Below are positions 17,688 to 26,920 of a stretch of 64,000 nucleotides of DNA, piece by piece (within the stretch, counting starts at the first letter, position 1; every line of letters begins with the position of its first letter). Position numbers and translations under genes: made by a program. The notes below the pieces were generated by a model. The model did no database searches and had not been told where the DNA came from. It saw only the letters and a list, made by a program, of their open reading frames with translations. The stretch is taken from NCBI RefSeq assembly GCF_000023445.1, contig NC_012881.1, positions 3,628,001-3,692,000 of the forward strand, in the 5' to 3' direction. The stretch is from Maridesulfovibrio salexigens DSM 2638 (lineage in GTDB: Bacteria > Desulfobacterota > Desulfovibrionia > Desulfovibrionales > Desulfovibrionaceae).

Positions 17688-20015
17688 TTATCCCATGGGG
17701 CTGTTCTCTACGACATTCCAGATACCGCAGGGGCACACATTGGCACAGAAACCGCAGCCAATACATTTTTCAGAATCGCAAACCATCTCAAAATCCTTGC
17801 CTTCCCCGCCCTTACGGGAAATCGCCGCCTGCGGGCAGACGGTTTCACAAAGACCGCAATCACGGCAGGAACCGCAGGAAGAACACTCCTGAGCACATTC
17901 CTGAACATCTTTAAAGTGGGTCAGACGCGGATCAAAGTATTCAAGGGTCATGCGGCTGTAATCGATAACGTCTTTAGGCTCAGCGTGAGGACGCTTGCCG
18001 GTAAAGATTTCATCGAGAGTCTCAGCTGTCTCACGACCGTGACCGATAGCGTGGGTCAGCAGGCCGGGACGAACAGCATCACCGATGGCGTAAACACCGG
18101 GCTCGGTGGTCTGGTAATCTTCGTTGACTACAATGTGACCACGGTCAAGAGCGATGGTATCAGGCAGGAATTCAATATCCGGGGTATCACCGATGGACAT
18201 GATCACAGTATCAGCCGGAAGCACTTCGCCGGATTTAAGAACCACGCCTTCCTCGGTAACTTCCTTAGTGAAACAGGGATAACGGAATTTAGCACCTACG
18301 TGCTCTGCTTCTTCACGTTCTTTACCGAAAGCGGCGGGCTTCTGAATATCAATGAGCAGAATGTCTTTGGCGCCAAGGCGGGCACATTCAGTAGCAACGT
18401 CACAACCAACGTTACCAGCACCGATGATGACCACTTTTTCGCCAACTTCAGCCTTGCCCTTCATAGCATTCTTGAGGAAATCAAGTGCGGGGGTGATGCG
18501 CTCATGACCGGGAATCGGAATGATGCGCGGCTTCTGGGCACCGATAGCGAGCACCACTGCGTCGCTGTTCTGGCGCAGTTCGGCGAAATCGTCAGCTGTC
18601 AGCTTCTTCTGCATGTGAACGTGGGGGATAACCTTGGCTACGCGCTCAAGTTCAGCATCCAGAACTTCCTTGGGAATACGGCTGGAAGGAATAGCAGAAG
18701 TGATCTTACCGCCGAGTTTCTCAGCCATATCATATACAACTGCTTCATGACCTTTGCGACGAATCTGCCATGCAACGGAGATACCTGCTGGTCCACCACC
18801 GATAACCGCGACTTTCTTACCCGAAAGAGGCGGCAATTCAGGGGCCGGGCTCTTCACGCCGTCACGACCGAGCTTGGTGATATCAACTGAAAGCATGTCC
18901 TTCACGCCGCGGGTACAACCGTCCATACAGAGGTTGGGACAGAGGTAACCGCAAACAGTTGCGGGGAAAGGAGTATATGCGAGAGCAAGGTCCACGGCTT
19001 CGTCAACAAGGCCGTCACGGACCAGCTGCCAGCGTTTCTGAACCGGCATTCCGGTAGGACAGGAGGACTGACAGGGAGCCTGATATTTGCGGTTTTCCCA
19101 GACCGGAACAAAGCGGCGCAAGTCGCCGTGGGTGATCAGCGGGATGGGTGAACGATCGAGGTCGGTAAGATCACCGATAAGACCGCCCTGCCCAAGTTCG
19201 CCGTCCCATACCTGTGAACGAAACTCAGACATAGAGCGACGCTTGCGACCAGTCTTCTCAAAGGGAGACTTGGCACGAATGAGCTGCCATTCCTTACGTT
19301 CGGTCAGGGTCTCATAAAGATCTTCACGACCAATTTTAGCAAGGTTCTCTTTCAGGTTACTGCAAAGCCATTCCCAGTCCGCATCAGTGATGGGCTCAAG
19401 GATAGCATCGGCAGTGGAGAACTCGCCGTGGGGTCCGCGGACGAAAATGCGGCCGCCAACCATACCTACGCATGGACGGAAAGCGAGGACATTTTCAGGA
19501 TTTTGTGCTTCGTAACCACAGACTACAGCGGTACCACCGGCCATGAACTCAGCAAAATAGTCACCAACACCACCGAGAATCCAAAGTTCCGGTTCATCGA
19601 AACGCGGGTTGGTTTTGGTCATGGTCATACCACGGGCACCGATGTCACCGTTGATGATAACCTTACCCTGAGCCATGGCGTTACATGCGCCGTTGGAAGC
19701 ATTGCCGTGGACAATGATTTCAGCACCGGCATTTAGCCAACCTACGTCATCGGAAACCGAACCGTGAACATTGATTGTTGTGCCGGGGAAGCCCTTGGAA
19801 CCGAGACGCTGACCGGACGTGCCGATAACATCGATTTCAATGGGTTCTTCCTTGGAAATCCAGAGTCGTCCGCCAATACCGTGCTGGCCCATGGCGTCTA
19901 TTTCAAGCTTGCGGGCTCCATCGGCAACCGCTTTCTGAATCCGTTCCTCAAGGATGCGGGATTCAATACGGGCGCCTTCTTCAAGACCGCTGATGCATAT
20001 TTTTTCTGTTGCCAT
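17688..20015 (-). CDS. Glutamate synthase: GXGXG domain + GltD-like oxidoreductase + ferredoxin fusion
   Basis: 775 residues. Residues 1-240 are the GXGXG right-handed helix that normally ends large GltB (GTTINVHGSVSDDVG, GKVIINGDIGARGM). A linker leads to a Cys-rich Fe-S domain (CQSSCPTG and CGYLCPNLCMDGCTRG). An FAD site with VAVIGGGPAGIS and an NAD(P) site with VVIIGAGNVGCDVA follow. The C-terminus holds two 4Fe-4S ferredoxin motifs (CGSCRDCGLCETVCP and CIGCGFCANVCPCG). It moves electrons from NAD(P)H and/or ferredoxin to the FMN subunit. GGAG precedes the ATG. Last gene of a three-gene operon. Confidence 0.92.
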   Translation of the reverse strand: MATEKICISGLEEGARIESRILEERIQKAVADGARKLEIDAMGQHGIGGRLWISKEEPIEIDVIGTSGQRLGSKGFPGTTINVHGSVSDDVGWLNAGAEIIVHGNASNGACNAMAQGKVIINGDIGARGMTMTKTNPRFDEPELWILGGVGDYFAEFMAGGTAVVCGYEAQNPENVLAFRPCVGMVGGRIFVRGPHGEFSTADAILEPITDADWEWLCSNLKENLAKIGREDLYETLTERKEWQLIRAKSPFEKTGRKRRSMSEFRSQVWDGELGQGGLIGDLTDLDRSPIPLITHGDLRRFVPVWENRKYQAPCQSSCPTGMPVQKRWQLVRDGLVDEAVDLALAYTPFPATVCGYLCPNLCMDGCTRGVKDMLSVDITKLGRDGVKSPAPELPPLSGKKVAVIGGGPAGISVAWQIRRKGHEAVVYDMAEKLGGKITSAIPSSRIPKEVLDAELERVAKVIPHVHMQKKLTADDFAELRQNSDAVVLAIGAQKPRIIPIPGHERITPALDFLKNAMKGKAEVGEKVVIIGAGNVGCDVATECARLGAKDILLIDIQKPAAFGKEREEAEHVGAKFRYPCFTKEVTEEGVVLKSGEVLPADTVIMSIGDTPDIEFLPDTIALDRGHIVVNEDYQTTEPGVYAIGDAVRPGLLTHAIGHGRETAETLDEIFTGKRPHAEPKDVIDYSRMTLEYFDPRLTHFKDVQECAQECSSCGSCRDCGLCETVCPQAAISRKGGEGKDFEMVCDSEKCIGCGFCANVCPCGIWNVVENSPMG

Positions 20016-20044
20016 TTTAAATCTCCGTAAATCGTGAGCTGTTG

Positions 20045-21679
20045 TTAAACCACGTACTTGATGCCGAGTCTGTCAGCAGCATCACGGTCACTGATACCAA
20101 GCGCATCCGACATGCCGATGGGCAGTGATGTGGAGCGGCCCAGAGGGGCGATAATCTTTTTGATTTCAGTGTCAAAGCTCAGATAGAAGTCAACAACCCT
20201 TTCAGCTACCTTTTCAGGATCAAGGCGACGGTAAAGTCTGGGATCCTGAGAAGTAATACCCTTGGGACATACGCCGATGTTACAAACGTTGCAGCGATCT
20301 TTTTCAGAACCGAGGCAGCCTGCACCGGCCTGCATGACGTATTTACCAACCTGAACGGCACTTGCGCCGAGCATGATGAGGGCAGCAGCGTTGGCTGCGA
20401 GGTTACCGGATTTACCGATACCACCACCCGCAATGAGGGGCAGCTCGTTCTGCTTACCGGTTGTGACCAGTGCGTTGTAGCAATCGCGCAGGTTGCTGGC
20501 GATGGGGTGTCCCATGTGGTTCATGGAAACGTTGTATGCTGCACCGGTACCGCCGTCTTCACCATCAATGGCCAGACCTGCGGCATAAGGGTTACGGGTA
20601 AGGTTGTTGAGAACCGCCAGCGATGTAGAGGAGGCGGAAATTTTGGGGTAGACCGGAACCCTGAATCCCCAGGCCATACTCATGGACTGGATCATCTTTG
20701 CAACCGATTCCTCAATGGAATACTGGGTCTGGTGAGTCGGAGGGCTGGGCAGGCTGACGCGCTCGGGAACACCGCGAATAGCAGCAATGAGCTTGTTTAC
20801 CTTGTACCACATCAGCAGTCCGCCATCACCGGGCTTCGCGCCCTGACCGTATTTGATCTCGATTGCGCAGGGGTCGACCTTCATCTCGGGAATGGCGTGG
20901 ATGATTTCATCCCAGCCGAAGTAACCGGATGCGATCTGGAGAATTACATATTTAAGGAAGCGGGAACGGAGCAGTCTGGGAGGGCAACCACCCTCACCTG
21001 TGGAAATACGCACAGGCATGTTCAGCTCTTCGTTCAGGTATGCAACACCCATCTGCAAACCTTCCCACATGTTGGGAGACATGGCACCGAAGGACATGCC
21101 ACCGATAACCAGCGGATAGATTTCACGAACCGGGGGTTTCCAGCCGTTTTCCTGATAAGCTTTTAAGCTGTCTTCCGGGGAAAGCACGCGACCGAGCAAG
21201 GTATTCAGGCGGAACTCATGGCGACCTGCATCAAGTGCGGGGTCGGTAAGCATGGAAATACGCATGAACTTAATCTGGTCCAGCAGAGATTCACCGGAGT
21301 TGCGGCGTCCACCACGGGTGCGGGGGTTACCGCCGCGGTCATTGTGGAATTTCTGGGTGGTGGAACCTTCTTCGCGTTTGGGACCGATAGCGTTGTTGGG
21401 ACAGACCATGTTGCACATGGAACAGCCGATACAAGCGTAGGCAGGGTCGGTCTTCTGGCGGATGCCGTAAAAAACGGTATGTTTATTTTCGGCCTTTTTC
21501 ATCAGGCCTGCGGGTGTAATTATCTCGCGCTTGCGGAATACACCGAGTTCAATAGCGTTGACCGGACAGACAGAAGTGCAGCGACCGCACTGGGTGCAAA
21601 GATCTTTGTCCCACTCGATCTGCCAGTTCAGGTCTTTAACGCCTAAAGTTGACGGGGTAATTGGTCTTTCTGTGAGCAT
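20045..21679 (-). CDS. Glutamate synthase FMN domain subunit with N-terminal ferredoxin domain
   Basis: 544 residues. Residues 15-95 carry two 4Fe-4S motifs (CTQCGRCTSVCP and CIGCSMCNMVCP). The rest is the FMN/2-oxoglutarate barrel of glutamate synthase (YPLVIGGMSFGAMSP, RISTGEGGCPPRLL, ALIMLGASAVQVGK). The 3Fe-4S-type Cys cluster follows: GCLGSEKDRCNVCNIGVC. It forms glutamate from 2-oxoglutarate and ammonia supplied by the glutaminase subunit. This is the archaeal-type split layout, not the 1500-residue fused GltB. The start overlaps the upstream gene's end by 37 bases and has AAGGAG, suggesting translational coupling. Confidence 0.93.
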   Translation of the reverse strand: MLTERPITPSTLGVKDLNWQIEWDKDLCTQCGRCTSVCPVNAIELGVFRKREIITPAGLMKKAENKHTVFYGIRQKTDPAYACIGCSMCNMVCPNNAIGPKREEGSTTQKFHNDRGGNPRTRGGRRNSGESLLDQIKFMRISMLTDPALDAGRHEFRLNTLLGRVLSPEDSLKAYQENGWKPPVREIYPLVIGGMSFGAMSPNMWEGLQMGVAYLNEELNMPVRISTGEGGCPPRLLRSRFLKYVILQIASGYFGWDEIIHAIPEMKVDPCAIEIKYGQGAKPGDGGLLMWYKVNKLIAAIRGVPERVSLPSPPTHQTQYSIEESVAKMIQSMSMAWGFRVPVYPKISASSTSLAVLNNLTRNPYAAGLAIDGEDGGTGAAYNVSMNHMGHPIASNLRDCYNALVTTGKQNELPLIAGGGIGKSGNLAANAAALIMLGASAVQVGKYVMQAGAGCLGSEKDRCNVCNIGVCPKGITSQDPRLYRRLDPEKVAERVVDFYLSFDTEIKKIIAPLGRSTSLPIGMSDALGISDRDAADRLGIKYVV

Positions 21680-22779
21680 GTCTGTATCTCCTTGCAGTCG
21701 GGTCCGACGATTACTGTATCGAGGTGCATGGGCTGGAAGTCTTTTGACTTATCGCGGTCGGGAATGACTGCGTCGATTCCGCAGACTTCGGAAGAGAAGG
21801 CGTAAATGCCGTCTTTACCGCCCACAATGCCGGGACGAAGCTTTTTACGGTCCTGAACCATGAACATGGAACCGTCATCAAGGGTTCCGATTACACAGTT
21901 GGGGCCGTCAATAATCATCTTACGGCAGGAACGCTTCAGGGTCGCGAGAAACTCACGATCAGGATGATCGGCCATTTCATGATCCATCAGCGGGGTGATG
22001 ATGTGCTTGTAGGCACGGATATCAAGCCCCAGACGCTTAGTGGTGTAATGGGCGATGTGAGTAAAGACCTCGGAGTCGGACTGATAACCTTCGTAACCGG
22101 TCACATTTCTGGACTGCAGGTATTCCTTAATGGGAATAAACGCGGTGTTCTCACCGTTGGTCATGGAGGCTACACCTTCTATAAAGAAGGGGTGGCAGGC
22201 GTAGAGGTTGATAGCATAGTTGGTGTTCTGCCTGCCCTGCGCCAGAATACGGCGGGCATACAGATTGCGGTTGGCACCGAGCTGGAGCCATTCGCCTATT
22301 TCAAGAGGGTCACCGACTTCTTTTACAACGATGGTATCGGGCCAGAAAGAAAAGACCATGATGTCTCCGTCTTCTTCGCCCATTTTGCGCAACTCAAGAC
22401 GCATTTCGACCAGCTTCTGGCCCTGCTGTGCAGGTGTCAGTTCATTCCAGCCTTTGGGGACCTTATAAGCAATAGCGGCATATGTTCCGCGAACGGGAGT
22501 ACCTTCCGGCGGTTCGGTATCCGGGGTGTACAGAATGCTGTACTGAGACTTAAAACCATGATCCATGGTATATTGTTCCAGTCTACGCAGACCGGCTTCG
22601 GTAAAAATACCGGAAAGGATGGGACAGCCCTGCAGTTCTTCTTCAAAACGACCGCCCAGTCCCCTGAGACAGAGACCAACGCCGGAGCCGTCATGACCTT
22701 CTTTCATTGTATTAAGGGCATTGATGGCCAGCATGGGTGAAATCGGATCGCGACTTGTAAGCGCAAATAAACGGCACAT
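21643..22779 (-). CDS. Glutamate synthase class-II glutamine amidotransferase subunit
   Basis: 378 residues. Cys2 after Met1 is the N-terminal nucleophile of class-II amidotransferases (MCRLFALTS). The glutaminase core includes GHDGSGVGLCLRG, a conserved NGEN segment (TNGENTAF) and SDSEVFTH. It hydrolyses glutamine and channels ammonia to the FMN subunit. It is the first gene of the operon, encoding the part that is the N-terminal domain of GltB in most bacteria. The start has only a weak, distant GGAG, and a possible structured leader precedes it. Confidence 0.92.
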   Translation of the reverse strand: MCRLFALTSRDPISPMLAINALNTMKEGHDGSGVGLCLRGLGGRFEEELQGCPILSGIFTEAGLRRLEQYTMDHGFKSQYSILYTPDTEPPEGTPVRGTYAAIAYKVPKGWNELTPAQQGQKLVEMRLELRKMGEEDGDIMVFSFWPDTIVVKEVGDPLEIGEWLQLGANRNLYARRILAQGRQNTNYAINLYACHPFFIEGVASMTNGENTAFIPIKEYLQSRNVTGYEGYQSDSEVFTHIAHYTTKRLGLDIRAYKHIITPLMDHEMADHPDREFLATLKRSCRKMIIDGPNCVIGTLDDGSMFMVQDRKKLRPGIVGGKDGIYAFSSEVCGIDAVIPDRDKSKDFQPMHLDTVIVGPDCKEIQTCSQKDQLPRQL

Positions 22780-23666
22780 ATTGTCAGCTCACTCCATGAT
22801 TATAAGGTTCAACAGGTACAGCGGCCCGGGAGGCAGAAGTCGGACGGTTCCGAAGCTCTGGAAGGTTTCCGGCAGGCAGCTGACGTGTTTTTATTGAAAA
22901 ATGTATCAGCCAATGCGGCTCTAATCTATTTATATTTCGAAATGAGTAATATGTGCCAGCTCTTTTTTGACTTATTGAGTTTTTCCACCTCTCAAAATTG
23001 GCACAAACGTTTTTTCAGGGATCTGAAATTGAATCGAAATCAGAAGATAAAGATCATTTTTTTAAAGACTAGAGCGATTCAGAGATTAGACAATGTCAGA
23101 AAAAAACAATTTTGGCAAACAAAAATACGAAAATGAAGTTTTTAAATCCTAAACTGACTGCTACAGTCATTCAACACAACAAAACATGCTCCAAACACAG
23201 CGTCAAAACACTTAAGAAACAGATGACACCTTACACAGTTAAAAACTTGAAATAAATAACTATTTACTAGTGAAGCAGCATACTAAACCACTCACTTTCA
23301 CTAAAATGACAAATACACAAATCACCCTGTTCTACTTTTGGCAAAAACGGACAATCAGACACAAGAAGGCACTCTTTACCGATTATTGACCACGCAATTA
23401 TACGATCACAAATCAAGCTTGTGGATAGAAGAGCTAAACAAAGCATCCTAGGGAGCAATCACTCTCCACCCTCTAGACTTTGAAAAATTACATTTTTGGC
23501 AATTTTCTTACTGCACACCAAATATACCCTACAAAAATGTATCCAAAATCCCGACTTATAAGAAATTAGCTCAGACCAAAAAACATACACCTCGACGCAT
23601 ACTACTTGCTCATTTTCAAACAAAATAGTTATGCGTCAAGACGCAACAGATTTAAGGAGACAGCAA
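22780..23666. other. Long intergenic region upstream of the glutamate synthase operon
   Basis: About 890 bases, AT-rich, between divergent genes. Nearest the operon, on the minus strand, a stretch of about 100 bases is GC-richer and bounded by a 7-bp inverted repeat (AGCTGAC/GTCAGCT at 22784-22790 and 22877-22883), which could fold as a leader. The phrase TTTTGGCAA or a close variant recurs at about 23110, 23336 and 23497. Two short open frames (22885-23136 plus, 23267-23458 minus) have no start site and are not believed. No known riboswitch was recognised. Confidence 0.45.
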
Positions 23667-23966
23667 ATGAATCAAACAGACATTAAAAGAATATTCGAGG
23701 CCTACTTCGAGAAATACAAAAAGACTGAGGGTGACCGCACTGCATGGTCAACTGTATGGCTGGAAACTACAGCGACAGGGGTTCTGGAACTGAATATGAC
23801 AAAATGCCCGAAAGGGACTACTTTTAAAATTTTCGTTAACAAGAAAAAAGAGGCGCAAGTTCTGGGTTGGGATGCTTATTTCTCAATCATGGACGAAATA
23901 TCAACCAGATTCCCCGGCATCTATGATGAAGACAAACTCTTTGCTGAAATGGAATTTGTTATTTGA
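23667..23966 (+). CDS. Small protein of unknown function
   Basis: 99 residues from the ATG at 23667, seven bases after AAGGAGA; the frame is open 12 codons further up but without a site. Composition is that of a soluble mixed alpha/beta protein with many aromatics (YFEKYKKTEGDRTAW, VLGWDAYFSIMDEI). It has no membrane segment, signal peptide or Cys motif. No family recognised. Its stop is one base from the stop of the convergent TetR gene. Confidence 0.65.
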   Translation: MNQTDIKRIFEAYFEKYKKTEGDRTAWSTVWLETTATGVLELNMTKCPKGTTFKIFVNKKKEAQVLGWDAYFSIMDEISTRFPGIYDEDKLFAEMEFVI

Positions 23967-23967
23967 A

Positions 23968-24594
23968 TCAACTGGAATGAGGCCCCAGGAGGTATCCTTC
24001 AAGCATCATTACCATCTGAGAGACAAGACGATCTTCGCCTACTTCGGAATCAAAGATAACAGCCTGATGCGAAACTTCTTCCACCACAAGATGGACCAGT
24101 TCGGCAGCTGCCTCAAGATCATCCACTTTCAAATGATGCCTCTGGGATTCTAAAAACTCCAGCAAATGTCCACGAATCCTGCGGTCCCGCTCACGACCGA
24201 TGGCCGCAATCTCATCATCTGTAGCTTCCAGGGCTATTACTTCACGAAAAAACATACGGTTACTGCGATGCGACTCTACAGAATACGCCCCCAGCATCCG
24301 CATGGCATCCCGAAAAGAATCACCCTCTTGAAGCATGGCCCGAGCCTTGGCAAAGATATCATAACTCATCTGCCCCTGAAGCATGTTCATTACTTCAATG
24401 AAAATAACCTTCTTATTCTTGAAGTAACGGTACACTGATCCGGTGGCGACTCCGGCTGCTGCGGCTATATTTTTGGTATTGGCCCCGGCGTAACCCTTTT
24501 CAGCGAATACCTCCAAAGCTGCTTCCAAAATATCATTTCTGGTAACATCCGCCCTGTCCTGCACAATCTCAAAATTTCCGTGTTTGCGGACCAT
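23968..24594 (-). CDS. TetR-family transcriptional regulator
   Basis: 208 residues from the ATG at 24594; a TTG three codons earlier is possible. The TetR_N helix-turn-helix is complete: ILEAALEVFAEKGYAGA, then NTKNIAAAAGVATGSVYRYF. The C-terminal ligand-binding part is variable and its ligand unknown. No obvious target gene adjoins it: the neighbours are a small unknown protein and an HD-GYP protein separated by a terminator. Confidence 0.92.
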   Translation of the reverse strand: MVRKHGNFEIVQDRADVTRNDILEAALEVFAEKGYAGANTKNIAAAAGVATGSVYRYFKNKKVIFIEVMNMLQGQMSYDIFAKARAMLQEGDSFRDAMRMLGAYSVESHRSNRMFFREVIALEATDDEIAAIGRERDRRIRGHLLEFLESQRHHLKVDDLEAAAELVHLVVEEVSHQAVIFDSEVGEDRLVSQMVMMLEGYLLGPHSS

Positions 24595-24670
24595 ACTTAT
24601 CAACTCGCTGGTTACTTAATTAAATAAACTTTTGGAAAAAGATGAACTTAATGTCACTTACCGTCAATAA

Positions 24671-24703
24671 AAAAAGCCGGAATCAGAAAAACTGATTCCG
24701 GCT
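24671..24703 (-). terminator. Terminator after the HD-GYP gene
   Basis: Minus strand: AGCCGGAATCAG-TTTTT-CTGATTCCGGCT followed by TTTTTT. Confidence 0.9.
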
Positions 24704-24725
24704 GCAAATTTATATTTCAGTCTAT

Positions 24726-25916
24726 TTAAACCAGAAAGCGGGAAAGCTGCTGCATATCAACACCCAAGGATTGAGGATCAGGCTGGCGCATAACCTGAAC
24801 ATCCTGACCGTCTTTTTTATATGTAGCAAGATCAAGGCATTCAGAATGCACAGGCTGCATCTTACTATTAAACAAGACCTTAACCTTTGGATGACGCGGC
24901 TTTGTCTCATTGGTTTCCAGAACAAGGGCAAAACGCAAATCATCCAGTTGAACAATAGTTCCCGGAGGATAAATACCCATTACCCTGATAAAACGGTTCA
25001 GGTAGGCAGGGTCGAAATCAGTGCCTTTCCATTTATACATCAAGCTCAAAGTCTTGGCAGGGGAAACGGCTTTTTTATAAACCCTGACACTGGTCAATGC
25101 GTCATAAACATCGCTGATGGCAATAATCCTACCAAAAGGATGAATATCATCACCTTTGATCCCACCGGGATAACCGTTCCCATCAAAACGCTCGTGATGC
25201 TCAAGCACACCGCGCAGCACAGCCCGGTCAAGACCTTCGACCCCTTTCAGGACCTCCAATCCTTTACGGGAATGACTTTTCATGACTTCATATTCAGAAT
25301 CAGTGAGCTTACCGGGTTTATTAAGGACCTTGTTGGGAATACGTCCCTTTCCAACATCATGAAACAAGGCCGCAATGCCCAGCATCTCCAGCTCCTCACG
25401 CTGTAACCCCAGAGCCTTTCCCAGCAACAGGGAATAAAGATTCACATTGATACTGTGTGTGTAGGTATATTCATCATACCTTTTAAGAAACGCAAGAGTC
25501 AGCGCGGCAGGCTCATTTGTGGTCAGACTGTCGATAACCTCACCTACGATAGGAGCAGCCTCCTCAACAGCCACAGTCTTACCCTGTCGTACATCCTCTA
25601 TAAATTTACGTGCATAATTCAGGGCTTCTTCATGAACCCTGCGAGCTTCAGGTAAGGCCTCAGCCATATTGCGGGCTACCTGCTCAACACTCAGCGAACC
25701 TTTCTCACAGGCGTAGTCCTTACTTGGAAGAATCCTACCGCTTATTATCTCAACTTTTTGAGTATCATCAGGAAGATACTTGGCGATATCATCGTATGAT
25801 TCAATATATTTACCGACCTCAACCAAAGGATCCTGAAATGTCCCGGCTCCATAGCGCTGGACAAACATTCCCGGTTTAACGTCTTTCTTTTCAATAGTTA
25901 TTATTTCAGTAGCCAC
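24726..25916 (-). CDS. HD-GYP domain protein, likely c-di-GMP phosphodiesterase
   Basis: 396 residues, soluble. An N-terminal DUF3391-like domain (KKDVKPGMFVQRYG...) is followed by the HD-GYP domain at about 135-330. The metal-binding His-Asp pair is at 186-187 (LFHDVGKGRIP). HHERFDGNGYPGG carries the signature Gly248-Tyr249-Pro250. A C-terminal beta-rich tail has the GTIVQLDDLRFALVLE phrase common in this subfamily. It should hydrolyse c-di-GMP to pGpG/GMP, opposing the GGDEF proteins elsewhere in the window. Single gene with its own terminator. Confidence 0.94.
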   Translation of the reverse strand: MATEIITIEKKDVKPGMFVQRYGAGTFQDPLVEVGKYIESYDDIAKYLPDDTQKVEIISGRILPSKDYACEKGSLSVEQVARNMAEALPEARRVHEEALNYARKFIEDVRQGKTVAVEEAAPIVGEVIDSLTTNEPAALTLAFLKRYDEYTYTHSINVNLYSLLLGKALGLQREELEMLGIAALFHDVGKGRIPNKVLNKPGKLTDSEYEVMKSHSRKGLEVLKGVEGLDRAVLRGVLEHHERFDGNGYPGGIKGDDIHPFGRIIAISDVYDALTSVRVYKKAVSPAKTLSLMYKWKGTDFDPAYLNRFIRVMGIYPPGTIVQLDDLRFALVLETNETKPRHPKVKVLFNSKMQPVHSECLDLATYKKDGQDVQVMRQPDPQSLGVDMQQLSRFLV

Positions 25917-26325
25917 CGCAAAACCCTCTCAAATCATAAAAGCAAAACTCATCCCGCACGAGCAATGGTTTATTACATAAATACACTGCAGATTAAAACC
26001 CCTGCTCTCTAAAATAATACCTTAATAAATCCAGTTTATTACTGATACAATTATAATTTATAATCAGTTAAAGATTGCCATAATCCATTATTTCAAACGA
26101 GGCTCAGCAGCAAGCAACACTTTAATAATATTAAAAAAACATCAAAACAATTCATCTTTTGACAAATGCGACTTGACCTAGTTCAAAGGATGTTCTACCC
26201 AGAACTTTCAGCAACTGATCAGTTGCCCTGCAACCTGTACCCAAAGCAGCTTCACTTCCGGAAAGACCTTTTCGGCGGTGGCTGCATTTTTATTGACAAC
26301 GACGGAATTATTAGAGGTTTATGGA
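25917..26325. promoter_or_regulatory. Upstream region of greA with a 16-bp palindrome
   Basis: About 400 bases without a gene. A consensus-like TTGACA lies at 26159-26164. GCAACTGATCAGTTGC at 26211-26226 is a perfect 16-bp palindrome, and CCT-GCAAC immediately after gives a second GTTGC/GCAAC pairing (26222-26234). Either a protein operator or an RNA hairpin in the greA leader is possible. Confidence 0.4.
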
Positions 26326-26808
26326 ATGAGCACTATACCCATTTCAAAAGAAGGATTTGCAAAAATCAAAGCGGAATTGGCATCTCTTAAGAAAGAGCGC
26401 CCTGAAGTAATCAAAGCCATTGCGGAAGCCCGTGAAGAAGGCGACCTTAAAGAAAACGGCGGTTACCACGCAGCCCGTGAAAGACAGGGAATGCTTGAAG
26501 CGAAAATCAATTACATTGAATCACGCATCCCCCAATTCAACGTAGTAGACATGACCACACTCGGCGGTGAAAAAATCACCTTCGGAGCAACAGTGACTCT
26601 CGAAGACATCGATACCGGCGCCGAAAAGACCTACACCATCATGGGACCGGATGAGAGTGATTTCAAAAAAGGAATCATCTCCATTGAATCCCCGGTAGGC
26701 AAGGCACTGCTTGGTAAAATTGAAGGCGATGAAGTTGTGGTGAATGCACCCAAAGGCAAAATCGAATATGGAATTGTCTCTGTAATCTTTAACGGACCTA
26801 TTTCCTAG
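26326..26808 (+). CDS. greA: Transcription elongation factor GreA
   Basis: 160 residues from the ATG at 26326 (AGAGG upstream); an ATG 16 codons earlier would add a non-homologous tail. The N-terminal coiled coil carries the acidic tip Asp40 and Glu43 (EEGDLKENGGYHAARERQG), which enters the RNA polymerase secondary channel and stimulates cleavage of backtracked RNA. The C-terminal FKBP-like domain has the family phrases DFKKGIISIESPVGKALLG and GDEVVVNAPKG. Single gene closed by a terminator. Confidence 0.97.
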   Translation: MSTIPISKEGFAKIKAELASLKKERPEVIKAIAEAREEGDLKENGGYHAARERQGMLEAKINYIESRIPQFNVVDMTTLGGEKITFGATVTLEDIDTGAEKTYTIMGPDESDFKKGIISIESPVGKALLGKIEGDEVVVNAPKGKIEYGIVSVIFNGPIS

Positions 26809-26864
26809 TAAAACAGGTTTTCCGTCAGCCAGTACAGGGCCGCAGGTTCTGAGTTAATACAATT

Positions 26865-26898
26865 AAACGGGGGTGCGCCAAGGCGTATCCCCGTTTTT
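26865..26898 (+). terminator. Terminator after greA
   Basis: AAACGGGG(G)TGCGCC / GGCGTATCCCCGTTTT hairpin ending in a T run. Confidence 0.85.
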
Positions 26899-26920
26899 AT
26901 AATCTTCAGCGAGCGTTCAC

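Noticed and set aside
17916-18890. Plus-strand frame of 324 codons opposite the GltD-like gene, and similar frames opposite the other glutamate synthase genes
   Set aside because: Antisense to strongly supported coding sequence, with no family resemblance.
22885-23458. Two short frames (22885-23136 plus and 23267-23458 minus) in the long gap upstream of the glutamate synthase operon
   Set aside because: No start signals, low-complexity Lys/Asn/Phe content expected from AT-rich non-coding DNA.
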